Below, in pieces: positions 25,254 through 37,876 of a stretch of 64,000 nt of DNA (its first letter is position 1; each line of letters begins with the position of its first letter). Source of the stretch: Psococerastis gibbosa (taxonomy: Eukaryota > Arthropoda > Insecta > Psocodea > Psocidae). The notes beneath the pieces are model-generated. The model saw only the letters and a program-made list of their open reading frames with translations. It was not told the origin of the DNA and did not search any database. The translations under genes and the position numbers were made by a program. The stretch is from assembly GCA_963971405.1 (NCBI GenBank), contig OZ020488.1:32135089-32199088 (forward strand). Reading direction: 5' to 3'.

Positions 25254-25736
25254 GGCGGGTATTCCACATCCGTACATCGTCAATGAAAATTATGAAATTG
25301 AAGGACATTTCAATTTTACTCTATGTCATTGTTAAAATTGATCAATGATCAATTGATCATAGAGTAATATCACAAACAAACAAACTAACATTAAAAAATG
25401 GCGTCCTGGGATATATATGTCAAGTACAATTATTTTAATTGATTTTTTTTAAAAACAGTTTTCATCCATTAAACAGATCGGTGAAGGTTGATCTTACTTC
25501 GGATCTCCTACTATTATTAGGTTTAATTAAAAATAATAAGTGTACGAAGAAAACAAATACAAACAAAATTTCAAAAAACAAATACAAACAAATTTCAAAA
25601 ATTTGGCGCATACGTTTCAATAGAAAATTGTAAATTTTTGAAAAAAACATGTGGAATGCCCGCCGTCAATGAAAAATTGGAATGTCCTTCAATTTCATAA
25701 TTTTCATTGACGATGTACGTATGTGGAATACCCGCC
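25254..25736. mobile_element. Harbinger-like MITE, family B, just upstream of acyltransferase A
   Basis: Inverted ends GGCGGGTATTCCACATCC and GGAATACCCGCC, flanked exactly by TAA at 25251-25253 and 25737-25739. The arms carry TTATGAAATTGAAGGACATT and its complement. The core (about 25310-25420) is like that of family A (AAAATTGATCAATGATCA, ATTAAAAAATGGCGTC), although the arms differ. The element ends 26 bp before the start codon of the gene at 25763. Confidence 0.9.
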
Positions 25737-25762
25737 TAAATAGCCTGAATTTTTGACAGACA

Positions 25763-28700
25763 ATGGCTGTTGCCTGGGCCCCCATTTTGGTTCCGTTCAA
25801 AAGGAGACTGCAGACACTCGCGGCCTTGGCATGGATTGTGGTTCTGGTGGCAGGAGGCGTATTTGGATGGGTTATCTATGCACTTTTATTGTACACATCT
25901 TCTTTACCATTCCAAATTCTTCTGTGCATATATGGCATTTATATATGGAGCGATTGGCAGGCGGGTGAAGAGGATGACAGACGGTAATGTACCTACTAGA
26001 CAAGATTGAATCATCCTATTATGAAGGTGCTTAGGCGGGGTTTCCACCGACCTCTCATTGCAGAATGGAAATAACATTGACGTGGTAGCAGACATTCAAG
26101 ACTTATTAATAATATCTGCTACCACGTCAATGTCATGTACATTCTGCAATGCGACAAGCTAAATATAACAAAAAAATTGAACACAAAATGAAAGCTAAGA
26201 ACATAATCGCGTATCTGAAGGCACAATTGAATGCGCAAGAGTTTCTCCTCTCTCCTGCAAAAGTAGAGAAAAGCGACTTATACTTGGTTTTGCACTGTCA
26301 GCGACGATAACCTAGATTTAGAATGGGAATGTCCCAACCATACACTCTGCTGCTCTAATCCCTAGGGAGACCAAGCAGAACGCGATCGAAGGGTCTCTAA
26401 TGGCAGATTTTCCACTTCCGCACAAAACTTGGTTTTAGAATTGTACACTGTGGGACCGGTATTGTATATACTGTACTAAAACAGCCAAAAATATAGGCAT
26501 AGCAGGAACACGTCTCTGTAGCCTGCAGGCATTTCTGATAATAACCCCAATCTAAGCTGTTGGTTGTGACTACCTATGTCATACCGTAGTTACATAATTA
26601 TGTTCAATGCTAATGCAAGTACCTCTACTTCGCGAGTTGAAGCAAAGAAGAGGGAAAATTCAAATATCTACGACACGGTACTCAATTTATCTTTACATAA
26701 CAATATATTTTCATTATGATATGAGGAAAGCAGCAGATCCGTGTAGTCTTATCGTCGTAGTCTTTTTCTTCTTCTTCTTCTTCTCTAGTCGCAATCTATT
26801 GATTGGTTCGCATCAAATCTTTCCATCTTCTTCTCCATTGTTCTCTGTCCTGGACCGTACTCTCGAGTCCCAAATAAGTTTCGCATCTCAAACCTTGCTT
26901 GAGGTCTTCCAGTGGCGTAAATAACACCCCCGCAACCCCCGCCGCGCGGCGGGGCGCAGCATTGCTGGGGGCGCACTTCGGTTCCCAAAAATAATAAGAT
27001 AATCTACGTAATTAATAAAAATATTAAATATCAATTTGTTTTCGAAGTTGACTATAATTATTATGAAATTAGGAACTTCATCTCATTTAAAACTAAAAAT
27101 TTTCTTTCTCGCCAGTACTGCGGTTCACCAGGGACAGCAGGAATGCACCAAGTACCGTACCAGCAAAACCAGACTACGGCGGCTGGGACGTTTTCCAATA
27201 CTATTTTATTATTTATTCTACAATCTTTTTCTTCCCATTCCACCAAGACCTTAAGCAAGGGGGGCTTATTGGGCTGCAGGCTCCCCCCCCCCCACCGAAA
27301 TGAAAAGTTGAGAATTAAATGCATCTAGTACGGTAACATGAATATGTCTTCCTCTGTAAATTATAAGCTTAACTGCTGTTAAAATCCTAAAACCCCACTA
27401 TTTCGGGCCTATTTTTTCAAAATATTTCCTCCGGGGGCGAACTCCGGGCCCCCTTGTTTCCTGCAATATGAATAAGCATTCCTTTGTAAATTTTGTAAAA
27501 AAAAATCTATACTTTACTGCTGTTAAAATGCGTAACACCCCACTATATTACACTTATATTTTCAATTTTTTCCCCGGGGGAGACTTCCGGGCCCCCTCTT
27601 TGGATTACGTGCAATATTGTTTCTATAAAATATAGTATAAGACGTCGTAATGGTAACATAACGATTTAGTCCGCATATCTACAAAATGTTGTCTGGCCGT
27701 GTCCCCACTATAAATTAGCATTTTATGTACCTATGCTATCATAAATAGCCTACGAGTAACACCATAACCAGCATAACCTCTTAAGAATATACTAGATAGG
27801 ATCACAGTCACCCCCGAAAAAAATCGTGGCTACGGCCTTGCATTCCACTATTGACAATCACTCATAACAAACATGAAATAATAAGACAAGGTAGGGCGCA
27901 CCAAAGGTCTTCCGGGGGGGAGGGGGGGCAAAAGTTATTTACGGTACTGCTTCCACGCATGCCTTCCGTGGTCTGCCTTCTATTATGGTGCTAAGGAGTC
28001 CCTCATGTCTTATCATGTGTCCATCCGCTTGGCTCTTCTCACAGATATGAAGATAATTAGAGTCTTTCTTCGCATATCCTTTGGAGTACTTCTTTGTTTG
28101 TTGTGTTGTCCGATATTTTTAGCATTCTGCCATACTTGGCACCTCATTTCAAATACTCCCAACTTCTTCTTGTCTTTTTCGTAGATGCTCATGCAATGTC
28201 TAACAGCCATATTAAGCAGTATGCTTGAAACTAGTGTTTTGAGCAGACTTTCCCTTACATTTAGGTCGATAATTCCATAAAACACATGAACTACTGCCGA
28301 ATTAATGTAGGCTATACCGAAGTAAATGCGCCAAATTAATAGAAAATGATGTTGTTGCACCGGCTTTGCTGCATGAAGTTACCACCGACCTCGGCAACAA
28401 TCAATTTTATATGACATTACAGTAAAAGTGCAGCAGAAAATCGAATTGTAGGCCACTTTTTGGGGTTTCAGGAAGTAGAGTGAGCAGTAGGCTATACCGA
28501 CTAAATCATTATTTTTGTCTCATTAGTTCTTCATTCCAGGTGGGAGTGGGTTCGAAAGTGGGGCTGGTGGAAATATTTTACTGAATATTTTCCAGTGAGT
28601 TTGGTCAAGACGGCAGAGCTGCCCCCACAGCACAATTACCTACTGGCTACCTTCCCACACGGTGTTCTCAGCAGTGGAGCATACTGTGCTTTTGCTTCAG

Positions 28701-30918
28701 ACTACTGTAATTTTTCGCAACTTTTTCCTGGAATCAAACCTACAATACTGACTCTGGTGTCACATTTTCGAACACCGTTTATAAGAGAATTAGTTTTGCC
28801 TATGGGTGAGTAACTTAACTTGAGTTAAATCTTTCGCTTACAGCTTTTTCGGCCGTAGGTTCGGATAATTGCATAACAGCATATGGCCCCAAATTTTACG
28901 ATGAAGGGTTTAAGCTCTGTTCTCATCCTAATAAAACCAAAATGGGATAAGTGGGGGCCTATATACTATATTTTAATGTATAGGGTTTATACAATAAATT
29001 ATGTTATAATTCTGTGCACCTACAATATAAAGTAACAGTACAACCTACTGTTGAACCTAACCGAATGTTTCCTTCTCACCCAGCCAAACCGATTCAAATA
29101 TAAATTCATGTATATAATATAAAATATATACATATATTCATATATGTAAAATACTTGGGGGGGGGGGAGGCAGGACTATATCCCCTCTAGCTATCAATTT
29201 CTTGCCGTGTGAAGAGACTGGAGACGACATTGAATTTTACTAAATAAACCACTTATGTATATCGTACCGCTAATGTTGACCAGAACATCTATTAGGTCGG
29301 GAAAATTAGATGCTCACATTAGTTAATTTCATCGTACATTTTCTCATGCCGTTGACTTCCTTCACCTTCGAGGCCATATTCTGACCCCCCCTTCAAAAGT
29401 GTCCTGCACAGAAAAGACTGTGTTTTTCGCTTATCCCGGCTGTTTAGTCGTCATTACGCGTTTCCATCTTCATCACCCCGAGGAGGTACAGATTTTTGCG
29501 TCTTCGTCTCTGAAACCGTAAGGCATTACTCAGAAGTTCAGCTACTTTGAAGACACTTTGATTTCTATAATTAACAGCTGGTACTAATGGTAGGTTATGA
29601 ATACTGTCGCTATACGTACATAAGACCACTGTTTAACTTTTTCATGTACCATAGCTGCCAGAAGAGCTTCTGCAAAATGCATGAGACACATTTTTGAGAA
29701 AGAGGGAAAAGGAAATGCAGTAAGTCTTATGGTAGGCGGCGCTCAAGAGGCACTTCTCACACACCCCGGCCAGTATAAGTTTTATGTGAAGAAACGAAAA
29801 GGGTTTGTACGAATAGCCCTTGAAACAGGTACGGCATTGGTACCTGTTATTTCTTTCAATGAACCTGAGCTTTACGAGCAAGTTGAGACGGAGGGAACCT
29901 TCCTGAGAAAAGTGCAAAATATCTTCAAAAACATCACGGGCATCGCTCCTCTAATATTTGTGGGAAGAGGAATTTTCCAATACTCATTTGGAATTATTCC
30001 CAGAAGACACCCTGTGTTTGTAACAGGTGAGTGCAAGTACCTTCTGAATTTTATAAATTAATAGTGGAACAAGTTTACGTCAAATCTGACGTATTTGCTC
30101 AGGATTAAGATGCTTGGATGACAATCACTACGGAAAATTGCTTAAAGAACACCCTATGAATTCTTATAAGCCACAGTAGAAAGTGTCACCGAAGCCCAGT
30201 CTTCTTAACGACACTAAGCAAATGACCTATTTAAGCGTATATCACTCAAATGCCTCAATATCAATATCAACAGCTAGAACTCGTACGATTCGCTGGTTTA
30301 TACTTGCTTCTATTGTAAAATGTCAATTTACCATAGGCTATAGTGGTATTTGCAGGCAATTGGGACGTAAGCAATAATACCTAGGATGTACAATATGTTA
30401 ATATGTAGATAAGTGGCGTTGGCATAACATGTATAATGCCAATGACCGATTTCATTTTTTTATCCGTCTATATCTTTTCCTGCTTAAATGGAATAAACGA
30501 TAAGATAAACTCACTGACCAACCTTGGGATTTTTAAGTCCTCTCCAAAAATTATTAGAAAGAAAATTATTTGTATGACACACTCAGAAATTTAGCACATG
30601 ATTTCAGAACCTCCTATGCCATGGGAATTGTACAGGTACAGAAACTAGGTGTCTACCTATACTAGATCTATCTATTACTATAACTTTTGCCTCTGGACAG
30701 GATCTATCCAAAAATAATACCTACTCGTAATATAAGCATACAGTATACATATTTTTTTTTTAGTTGGAGAACCAATTTTTGTGGAGAAAGTGGATAACCC
30801 ATCGGAAGCAGAAATCAACAAATTGCACGAAGCATTCATAGAGAAGCTGCAACATTTGTTCGATTCAGAGAAAAGGAAATATATTGCGAATCCTAATACT
30901 CAACTAGTCATCCTCTAA
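25763..30918 (+). CDS. Acyltransferase A: MOGAT/DGAT2-family acyl-CoA acyltransferase
   Basis: Members of this family transfer an acyl group from acyl-CoA to mono- or diacylglycerol (or related alcohols) at the ER during glycerolipid synthesis. Exons 25763-25983, 28540-28805, 29655-30026 and 30764-30918 join in phases 2, 1 and 1 to give 337 residues, the usual family length. The N-terminus (APILVPFKRRLQTLA) precedes two predicted membrane segments, about residues 20-45 and 48-62. Family blocks follow: LVKTAELPPQHNYLL, FPHG (112-115), LFPGIKP, VGGAQEA, RKGFVRIALETGTALVPV, VGRGIFQYSFGIIP and VGEPI. The usual HPHG reads FPHG, HGRG reads VGRG, and the FGE block reads FNE. Unlike gene B, it has no intron between the VGGA and VGRG blocks. 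It looks closer to MOGAT2 than to DGAT2, but the substrate cannot be told from sequence. First of three tandem paralogues; gene B starts 353 bp downstream. Confidence 0.92.
26034..26155. mobile_element. Short Harbinger-family-A relative in intron 1 of acyltransferase A
   Basis: Starts GGCGGGGTTTCCACCGACCT after TTA. It is almost a pure palindrome through TTGACGTGGTAGCAGACATT and its complement, and stops at ATTCTGCAATGCGA without the outer right terminus. It begins 50 bp after the exon 1 donor and lacks the family core. Confidence 0.75.
26760..26890 (-). mobile_element. LINE ORF2 fragment
   Basis: The reverse complement matches 47845-47965, whose frame reads [20 protein letters not shown], a late ORF2 segment typical of RTE-like LINEs. 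A TTC-repeat precedes it. It lies in intron 1 of acyltransferase A. Confidence 0.5.
27829..27956 (+). repeat. Dispersed repeat R4, copy 1
   Basis: Nearly identical to 31893-32033: ATCACTCATAACAAACATGA, AGGGCGCACCAAAGGTCTT, a G run, then AAAAGTTATTTACG.TACTG. Confidence 0.75.
27957..28360 (-). mobile_element. LINE ORF2 C-terminal fragment (degenerate)
   Basis: The minus-strand frame contains ESLLKTLVSSILLNMAVRHC and FEMRCQVWQNAKNI, which are decayed forms of LINE blocks ending in FEMRCWR. After the stop at 28013 a shifted frame reads HMIRHEGLLSTIIEGRP, the expected next block. A frameshift and substitutions show it is dead. It lies in intron 1 of acyltransferase A. Confidence 0.65.
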
Positions 30919-31270
30919 GATGTCGTACATTTATTTCATTATATTACAGTCATTCAACATCAAAGTATTGTATATGTCCAGTTAGAATTATACACCATAT
31001 GCATATGCATTTAGGCTATAAACCATCAATGTACAATGAAATATATTATATTACTGCATATAAGGTATATTGTATGATATTGTAGATCAGTCAGGACAAA
31101 GAGTTGAAAGCTTTATATTCAAAATTAAGCCTATATTCCAAATTCAAAAGCCAAGATTAATTAAATCGAATACTCGTAGGTAAACATACCTATTGTATGA
31201 ACCTATAGGCTATACGAACCTGCATGTATTTTAGGAAGCTTACGGTGTACGTCTTTCAATTTTCACCACC

Positions 31271-34200
31271 ATGAAGATTTTTGGCATTGAATTCGCTCCT
31301 TTGTACATCCCTCTCCATCGGCGAAAGGAGACGTTGGCTGCTTTTGCATGGATCAATCTCATGTTATATGGCGGGCTAGCTGGGATTTCGTTTGTGGTTT
31401 GGGCAATCCTTTACTCCCCAATTTTCCGCTACCCCAGCATCCTCTATCTCATTTGGCAATACTTCGACATGACTTCTCTCGAAAATGGCGTCCGATGGAA
31501 CAGGTAAGACCATAATCATAGAATGTGATATCTAGACCTCTTTCCTAAGTCTGTGACGTGCGGAGAAGTTTTATAGTGCCGGGGCGGAATGCGCTCGGTG
31601 TCTTTAGAAATCATTATCAGAAAGGGGTTAAAGTAGCCTATATGTGCATTAACATTTGGAAACCAATCTGGATGCCAAGGCGGCAGCAAGAAAAAGAATC
31701 GGTTACGGATCTAGAATGAATATAATGTAGTATTATATGGTATATAAAACACTGACATTAAATTAACTTTGGTTGAAGAGGTAACCTCCTCGTTATAACC
31801 GAAATTAGAGGATATGGAAAAAACTGGGCTTGGCGGGATTCGAACACGAATCATGTCAATTGGAGCATAAGTAGAGGGTTTGGCATTTACCGAAAAAAAT
31901 CCTGGCTAAGGCCTTGTATTCTACTGTTAACAATCACTCATAACAAAGATGAAATAATAAGACGAGGCAGGGCGCACCAAAGGTCTTGCGGGGGAGGGGG
32001 GGGGGGGCGCAGCAAAAGTTATTTACGCTACTGGGCTTGTGGTCCAGCGGTTAAGACGACGCCCCGGTTAGGCGTAGATCGTGGGTTCTAATCTAATTGA
32101 TGAAAACTTAAAAACTTAAAATGGCACCTACAAATACAGCAATCTGTAAGCCGCCTTCGGAAGACTATATATAAGTTTGTTGAATTGAGAAACATCTCGT
32201 CAAAGACATTAATGAGACAGGTTTATTTTGGAATAGCACAATCCATAGCGCAGTATGCCGTGGCTGCTTGGGGTGGAGCCCTGGATTCTTATATCAAACA
32301 AATCTGTGTAGCTATGAACTCATTAATAAAAATATCTTTATCTATGCCTCGTAGAACCCCGACGACTAAAATGTATGAAGATTTTAAGGTGCCTCATTTT
32401 ATGCATTTTTATTGTGTTAATCTACTATTGACTTTAAAAAATTCTCAAATAAATAGTGTGAGTTCCACTCATGCCCTTCATACCAGACACAGCGTAGCCA
32501 ATAACTTGAAAACAGAGCGTCCTTTCGTTGAGCACTTTAAACAATCGCCAAATTTCAGAGCCGTCAAGGTTTTTAATGCTTTGCCTAAGGAAATTAAAGT
32601 ACGGTATTATACTGGCAGCTTTTTAAAATTTAGAACAATCACAAAAAAAATCATTTATAATATGCCTTTTACTGAACTTAAAGATATTTTGAAACGATAA
32701 TGTTAAAATAAAATAATATAACAAAAATAAAATAATATAACGTAAATATAAATAAATAGATAAAATATTCTAAGATTTGTAAGTGTTTTAGACCATTATT
32801 TATAATTATTTGTTATGTAATGTAATATGTAATGTTTTTGTTTGTAATAGTTATAAGGGCCACGACGCAAGTCCCCTTCACAGGGTGCACTTAGTGTGGC
32901 CCTTGGATATTTATTAATTGTATTGCGTTTTTTTATTAATAACTACTTACTTACTTACTAATCCCGCCAAGCCCAGTTTTTTCCATATCCTCTAATTTCA
33001 ATCTAGAATGAGACCAAGGAGGAGGCTAAGATTAAATTCCGAAATTGTTGTGAATAATAGGGCTGCAATATTTGGGTTTCACGCATTTTGAGAGCAATAA
33101 GGGTTCTATATTATAGGTAATTAATACAATCTATCACAACGGGGGCCCGGGGGTCTCCCCCGGGAGAAAATCTGTGAAAAACAGGACTGACATAGTGGGG
33201 TTTTACACATTTTGAGCACCCTAATGGGGCAATAGCTATAGCTATAGCCCCCCCCCCCCCGTAGTGCGCGCCTGGTAGTAGTTAAAGCTAGTAGGTAGTA
33301 AGACAGTGACAGTAGGGCAAATGAAAATAATGACTTTCATTACTGCCGGCAGAATCCGGGCTTGAAGACTCGATTCCAAAGATTAAGTTAGGTCGGCTGC
33401 AGCAGTGCTATTGATGTGTGATTAAGAGATACAATATACGCAGCCTTCGTAGTTTGTTTGCATTGATATACTGACCTATTCTGATTATATATCAACTGCA
33501 TCAGCTGTAGGCGACAATTTTGATAGTTCACTTTCAGATTAATTTTTCAGGGTTCCATTTTAGATGGACAAATAAAGCTTGTGGTAAAAAAATGGAACTT
33601 GCATGCCAAATTTAGTTGAAATCCATGCATGAATTGAGTTGTTTGCCCACAAGCCGGAAAAACTGAATTTAGCGCACTAAGAATCACACATACCTGTATA
33701 CCTAGTTAAAAATTCAACTATAAATGACCTCGTATAATTATTGTTAAATGTCCTCTTAATCGGTGGGAACAATGTTATCGTTTTCCCTTTCATCAAGCTA
33801 ACTCAATTTTGACTTCATGCCAGTCCTCCTAACTTGATAATATTAAGTTTCAAATAAGTCAACAATCCAGCTTTCAAGAGCCCAATAAAAGAAGTTACCG
33901 AAGAAAAGCAGAAGCATAAAAGCCCTATGCTGTCAGGTACGCATGGCTCAATATTTAATTCTATTTATTCACCATTTCAGTTGGGCGAGGTCATGGACGT
34001 GGTGGCGACACTTCGCCAATTTCTTCCCCGTGAAACTCATCAAGACTGCAGAGCTACCCCCCGACCGGAGCTACCTGTTGGTCACATGCCCTCATGGTGT
34101 GCTGTCGGTAGGAGCATTTGCGGCATTTTGTACCGATGGCTGTGGATTTTCCCGAACATTCCCAGGCCTGTCCGCTTACACGAGTACAATAAAATACAAC

Positions 34201-36740
34201 ATGTCGGTTCCAATTGCACGGGATCTTTCATTAGCCCTAGGTGAGTAGAGGTGAGTAGGTCAGTAGGCCGCAGGGGCGTAAAGTTGGGGGGGGAAGGGGG
34301 GCACGTTCCAACTTGCCCCCCCCCCCCAACCTCGAGCATTGTAAGACGTGGTTCATACCTCATGGTCCCCTTTGCAGCAATGTGAATATAAGCATTCCTT
34401 GTTAAGCTTTGTAAAATATGCAGCTATACTTTACAACTATTAAAGTGCGTGAAACCATATACTATTTTGCTCTTATATTTTCAATTTTTCCTTATCCCGC
34501 CTAATGACGTCATAAGGTCTACTTTTTTTTGTTTTTGTTTTTTAAAGGTTACATCGCATAAAAACAATTCAATGAATGTATCCGATTAACCTCTTCAATC
34601 GCCTCACTAAGTCACCTAATAGGTACTTTTGTCGAGTTACGACACGTCTCCTATCGCAAGGTGTGTAGATACTCGCACAAGTACAGCACGCTACAACCTT
34701 GCCACCGAAGTCGCTAGTTTTGCCCCCGCCATCATTCTAAAACTTTACACTGGTATGGATGTAGGTAGGGATGCGCTATTTATTAAGAGAAAATCAAAGT
34801 CAAATTTCTTTAAAATATAGATCATAGAGCCATAAACGAGAGTAGAAGAAATGCTCTTCTACAGCTAGTGGAATACATAGCATCTAGCCAGCTTTAACAC
34901 CCTTTTGTCCACAGGTTTTGAAGTAACCTAATATTGCATTTTGCCACGCCTTAAGAAACTGTGGCCAAACAGAGTAATATGCAATACTATGCAGCAAAAT
35001 GTAGAGGAAAATTTCTTCTAATTCATCTACTCTCGTTTGCGATCGATATTTCATGACAAACTCGACTTTGAATACACAAAAACGCGTGGTGTCGGTCTGT
35101 TCGATTTACTCTTAATTATTTAATATAGGAACAAACGCATATTTATTGAAAACATTCATGTTTACCTACTAGCCTACATAATAAGCAGAACCGCATTAAA
35201 AGACTGTACAGTAGTTATGTAGTTTGCTTGTTGCAGAACAATACAAATTTCACGATTTTTCACACACGATGATACACTTTACACCCATTTACTTTTGTAC
35301 TGAAATAGGAAGAAAGAAAGAAAGTTGTCTTTATTTTCCACATGCGTCAATTTTGGGCTTTTCGACCCACTTTCTAAAATAATTATAAATTGTGTACAAT
35401 ATGCTGTTACAAATTTAATTGAAAACTGAAATCAAATAAAAGGAAATAAGGCCATTTACACACCATTTTCTCCACCATACATACGCATAGAATTGTCGTG
35501 GCATGCACCCTTAAATTTCTTTAAACTTTTTCATTTCTGATTACGTCTGGCAGAGAATTCCAATTCCTTACCGCCTGATGTGTGTACATAAAAGTAATTT
35601 TCAGGTGGAGTACTTCCGTCCGAAAATGGTTTGACACGGATACTCGGCAAGGAAGGAAATGCTGTTTGCCTGGTGGTGGGGGGAGCAGAAGAGGCGTACC
35701 TGAGCAAACCTGGCCAATATAAGACCATAATAGGCAGAAGAAAAGGTTTCATTCGAATTGCCTTCAAAACGGGAGCTTCGTTGGTTCCAACAGTGATGTT
35801 CGGAGAACCTGATGTAAGACATTTCACTTTTAATATTCTGCATTAATTTAACATGGTACAACTCGGGTATTGCTGGCTACTATTAGAGACTATTCGATTA
35901 TATCGAAGTTTCAAACTATCTTCGTAAGGCCCGTTATTCTGGGGTACGAAAATGACAAATTCAAATGTATAGTAACATTGACTTTCGTCTGGTCTACCTC
36001 TTCGAATCGTTGGTGTGTTTAAGTTATTATATATATATGTGCTGTGTATGGTTCTTATATATAACCGGAGTAAATAACTGTCACTTCACGACATAACTCT
36101 CTACCTTGTTTATTTGAACCAAGTTTAGAAAACATGTTAGTGGACAATATTTTCGCGATAGCTTAAGGCAATTTTTTTTTGTATTTTTATATTGTATTTA
36201 ACAGGCATACGACCAAATCCAGTGTCGTCCTGGTACATTCTTGCGATGGACTCAAGACGCTTACAAGAAGTTAACTGGCATAGCACCTGTGTATTTGGTT
36301 GGTCGAGGAATATTTCAGTATACGTATGGTATGGTACCATTTCGGGTGCCTATCAACGTCGTAAGTAAGTGAATTTGAATTTGAATAAACCAGTCCGTCA
36401 ATCTTAAAAAGCCGCAGTATAAGCTGACTCTATTGGTATAAGCATAATCAATAATTTTTTTTTTTTTTTTTTTTTTTTTAAATTGAGAACTTGTATAAAA
36501 GATTAGGCGAAATTTAATAGTTCAAGTGCAAATAACAAAGTGAAATATGATAGGTACCTATTTTTTATTCAATTTTTTTCAGCCGGAAAACCTATACATG
36601 TACCGAAAGTGGATTCGCCGAGTAAGGAACAAATTGAACAATTACATCAACAGTTCTGTCAGGAGTTAAAGGAACTATTTAAGCAATGGCGGAATAATTT
36701 TTTGAAAAATTCACTATCAACGGAATTGCAATTTATATAA
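31271..36740 (+). CDS. Acyltransferase B: MOGAT/DGAT2-family acyl-CoA acyltransferase
   Basis: Same expected chemistry as gene A: acyl-CoA-dependent acylation of glycerides in the ER membrane. Five exons (31271-31503, 33981-34240, 35605-35813, 36205-36364, 36583-36740) join in phases 2, 1, 0 and 1 to give 339 residues. The N-terminus reads FGIEFAPLYIPLHRRKETLA, very like the MOGAT2 start, followed by hydrophobic segments at about residues 23-45 and 50-64. Blocks: FPVKLIKTAELPPDRSYLL, CPHG (114-117), VGGAEEAYLSKPGQY, RRKGFIRIAFKTGASLVP, FGEPDAYDQ, VGRGIFQYTYGMVP and TGKPIHVPKV. HPHG has become CPHG and HGRG has become VGRG. This gene keeps the largest intron set of the three, so it may reflect the ancestral structure. 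Intron 1 holds repeat R4, a tRNA-like SINE head and a LINE 3' end. Every splice site follows GT/AG, and the frame is intact. Confidence 0.92.
31893..32033 (+). repeat. Dispersed repeat R4, copy 2
   Basis: Matches 27829-27956 closely over about 130 bp, with a longer G run at 31983-31998. Confidence 0.75.
32036..32105 (+). mobile_element. tRNA-like SINE head
   Basis: GTGGTCCAGCGGTTAAGACG fits a polymerase III A box, and GATCGTGGGTTCTAATCTAA fits a B box with one change from GGTTCGAATC. The spacing is tRNA-like. It lacks a full acceptor stem and runs directly into AAACTTAAAAACTTAAAATGG, so I call it a SINE head rather than a tRNA gene. Confidence 0.5.
32160..32965 (+). mobile_element. CR1/L2-like LINE, 3' end
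   Basis: The frame 32185-32700 encodes the ORF2 C-terminus: QVYFGIAQSIAQYAVAAWGG, HALHTRHSVANN and FNALPKEIKVRYYTGSFLKF are typical of CR1/L2-group elements after the reverse transcriptase. A roughly 250-bp 3' UTR follows, ending in an ACTTACTTACTTACT microsatellite tail. The catalytic RT region is missing (5' truncation). It lies in intron 1 of acyltransferase B. Confidence 0.8.
36457..36480 (+). repeat. Long poly-T tract in intron 4 of acyltransferase B
   Basis: A run of more than 20 T residues about 100 bp upstream of the last exon's acceptor. No element is recognisable beside it. Confidence 0.6.
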
Positions 36741-37876
36741 ATATAGCCTAAAGCATGATTATTATTGTTAAATATTTCATTTATATATTTAACAAAATTG
36801 TATATTGTATCTATTCAGGGAAAATACATTTGCTGCGCATAGACTACGTCAACTTACAGTATGTGGGATGTTACACACGTAAAACTCAGTAGGCTATAGG
36901 TAGGCTATCTTTAAAACGCTCATTTTTTTCCCCTGCAATTTGTCTATTATTTTGGCTTATTTTAATAGAATATTAAGAGTCATTTAAACACATACAGTAG
37001 GTATAAGACACTTTCGGGTAAAGTCTAATAAATATAGCAGACGTAACGGCCAGGTCCGTACCCAGGATTTCATTTGGGGGGGGGGGCAAGGACAATTTTT
37101 TATAAATGATAGGTACATCCGTAGTGATTTTAGTAGTTGCAGCTAAAACTTTTTTTTATTTTATTATTTTATTTATTTTTATTTTTATTATTTTATTTTA
37201 TTTATTATTTTTTATCAAACGGCCGGTTCCAATTTGAGACATAATTACAAATAATGACTGGTGCGCTGCTATCTTGCAGTATGGTATGTCATTGTGCCGA
37301 ATTGCTGGACGCTTATTTTGAAGTTTAGACCTTATATATTGGCTCCTACCCCACTAAAGTTTATAATCAGGTATTCAGAATGTGAACTTCTTATCTGATT
37401 TTCTACGCTCATCGAAGCATACTGTATGCAACACGGAAAATCAAACAACTAGTACCTATGTGTGCAATGTTGTAACAGGTGCCACCTTTTTATTTGTTCT
37501 TGACAATGACAGCAAAAAAAGCTTGCGATCAAGGAACATTAAGACGGTAAGTTAAAGGAAATCATAGATTACTACCTAATTATACAGTTTGAATCATGGA
37601 TAATTTATTTACTGCAATTTTCGGTAGCTGCCCTTAAATTACATGTACTAGTCTACTGTATTAGTCCTACAGCAGATCATGTTGGAACCCTATTTCACAC
37701 ACTATATCCATCTGTTACTATTACCTACATGATTGCTTTCGTGATTTGTCGTTGTACTATATGGATGTAACAGTCAATTCCTTCTTATTGGGTGCTATCA
37801 AAATGCTGGCGGGTTTCCATTGGGAATTGCTTACCTAGAAATTATTTTTATTTTATAGATAAAAGAAGGCACGAGT
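36741..37876. other. Intergenic gap between acyltransferases B and C
   Basis: Contains a G run at 37077-37087 within CCCAGGATTTCATTTGGGG (probably one end of a hAT-like element) and a TTTTATTTTATTTATTTT-type tract at 37150-37210. An acceptor-like TTTTATTTTATAG ends just upstream of gene C's start, hinting at a 5' UTR intron. Nothing else found. Confidence 0.5.

Noticed and set aside
26607-26924. 105-codon plus-strand frame
   Set aside because: Antisense to a LINE fragment; its Phe run comes from a TTC repeat.
32036-32105. Functional tRNA gene
   Set aside because: Box A and B patterns are present, but there is no matching acceptor stem and the B box has a substitution; better read as a SINE head.
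33927-34244. Alternative frame over acyltransferase B exon 2
   Set aside because: The other frame (33981-34240) carries the family motifs and fits the splice phases.
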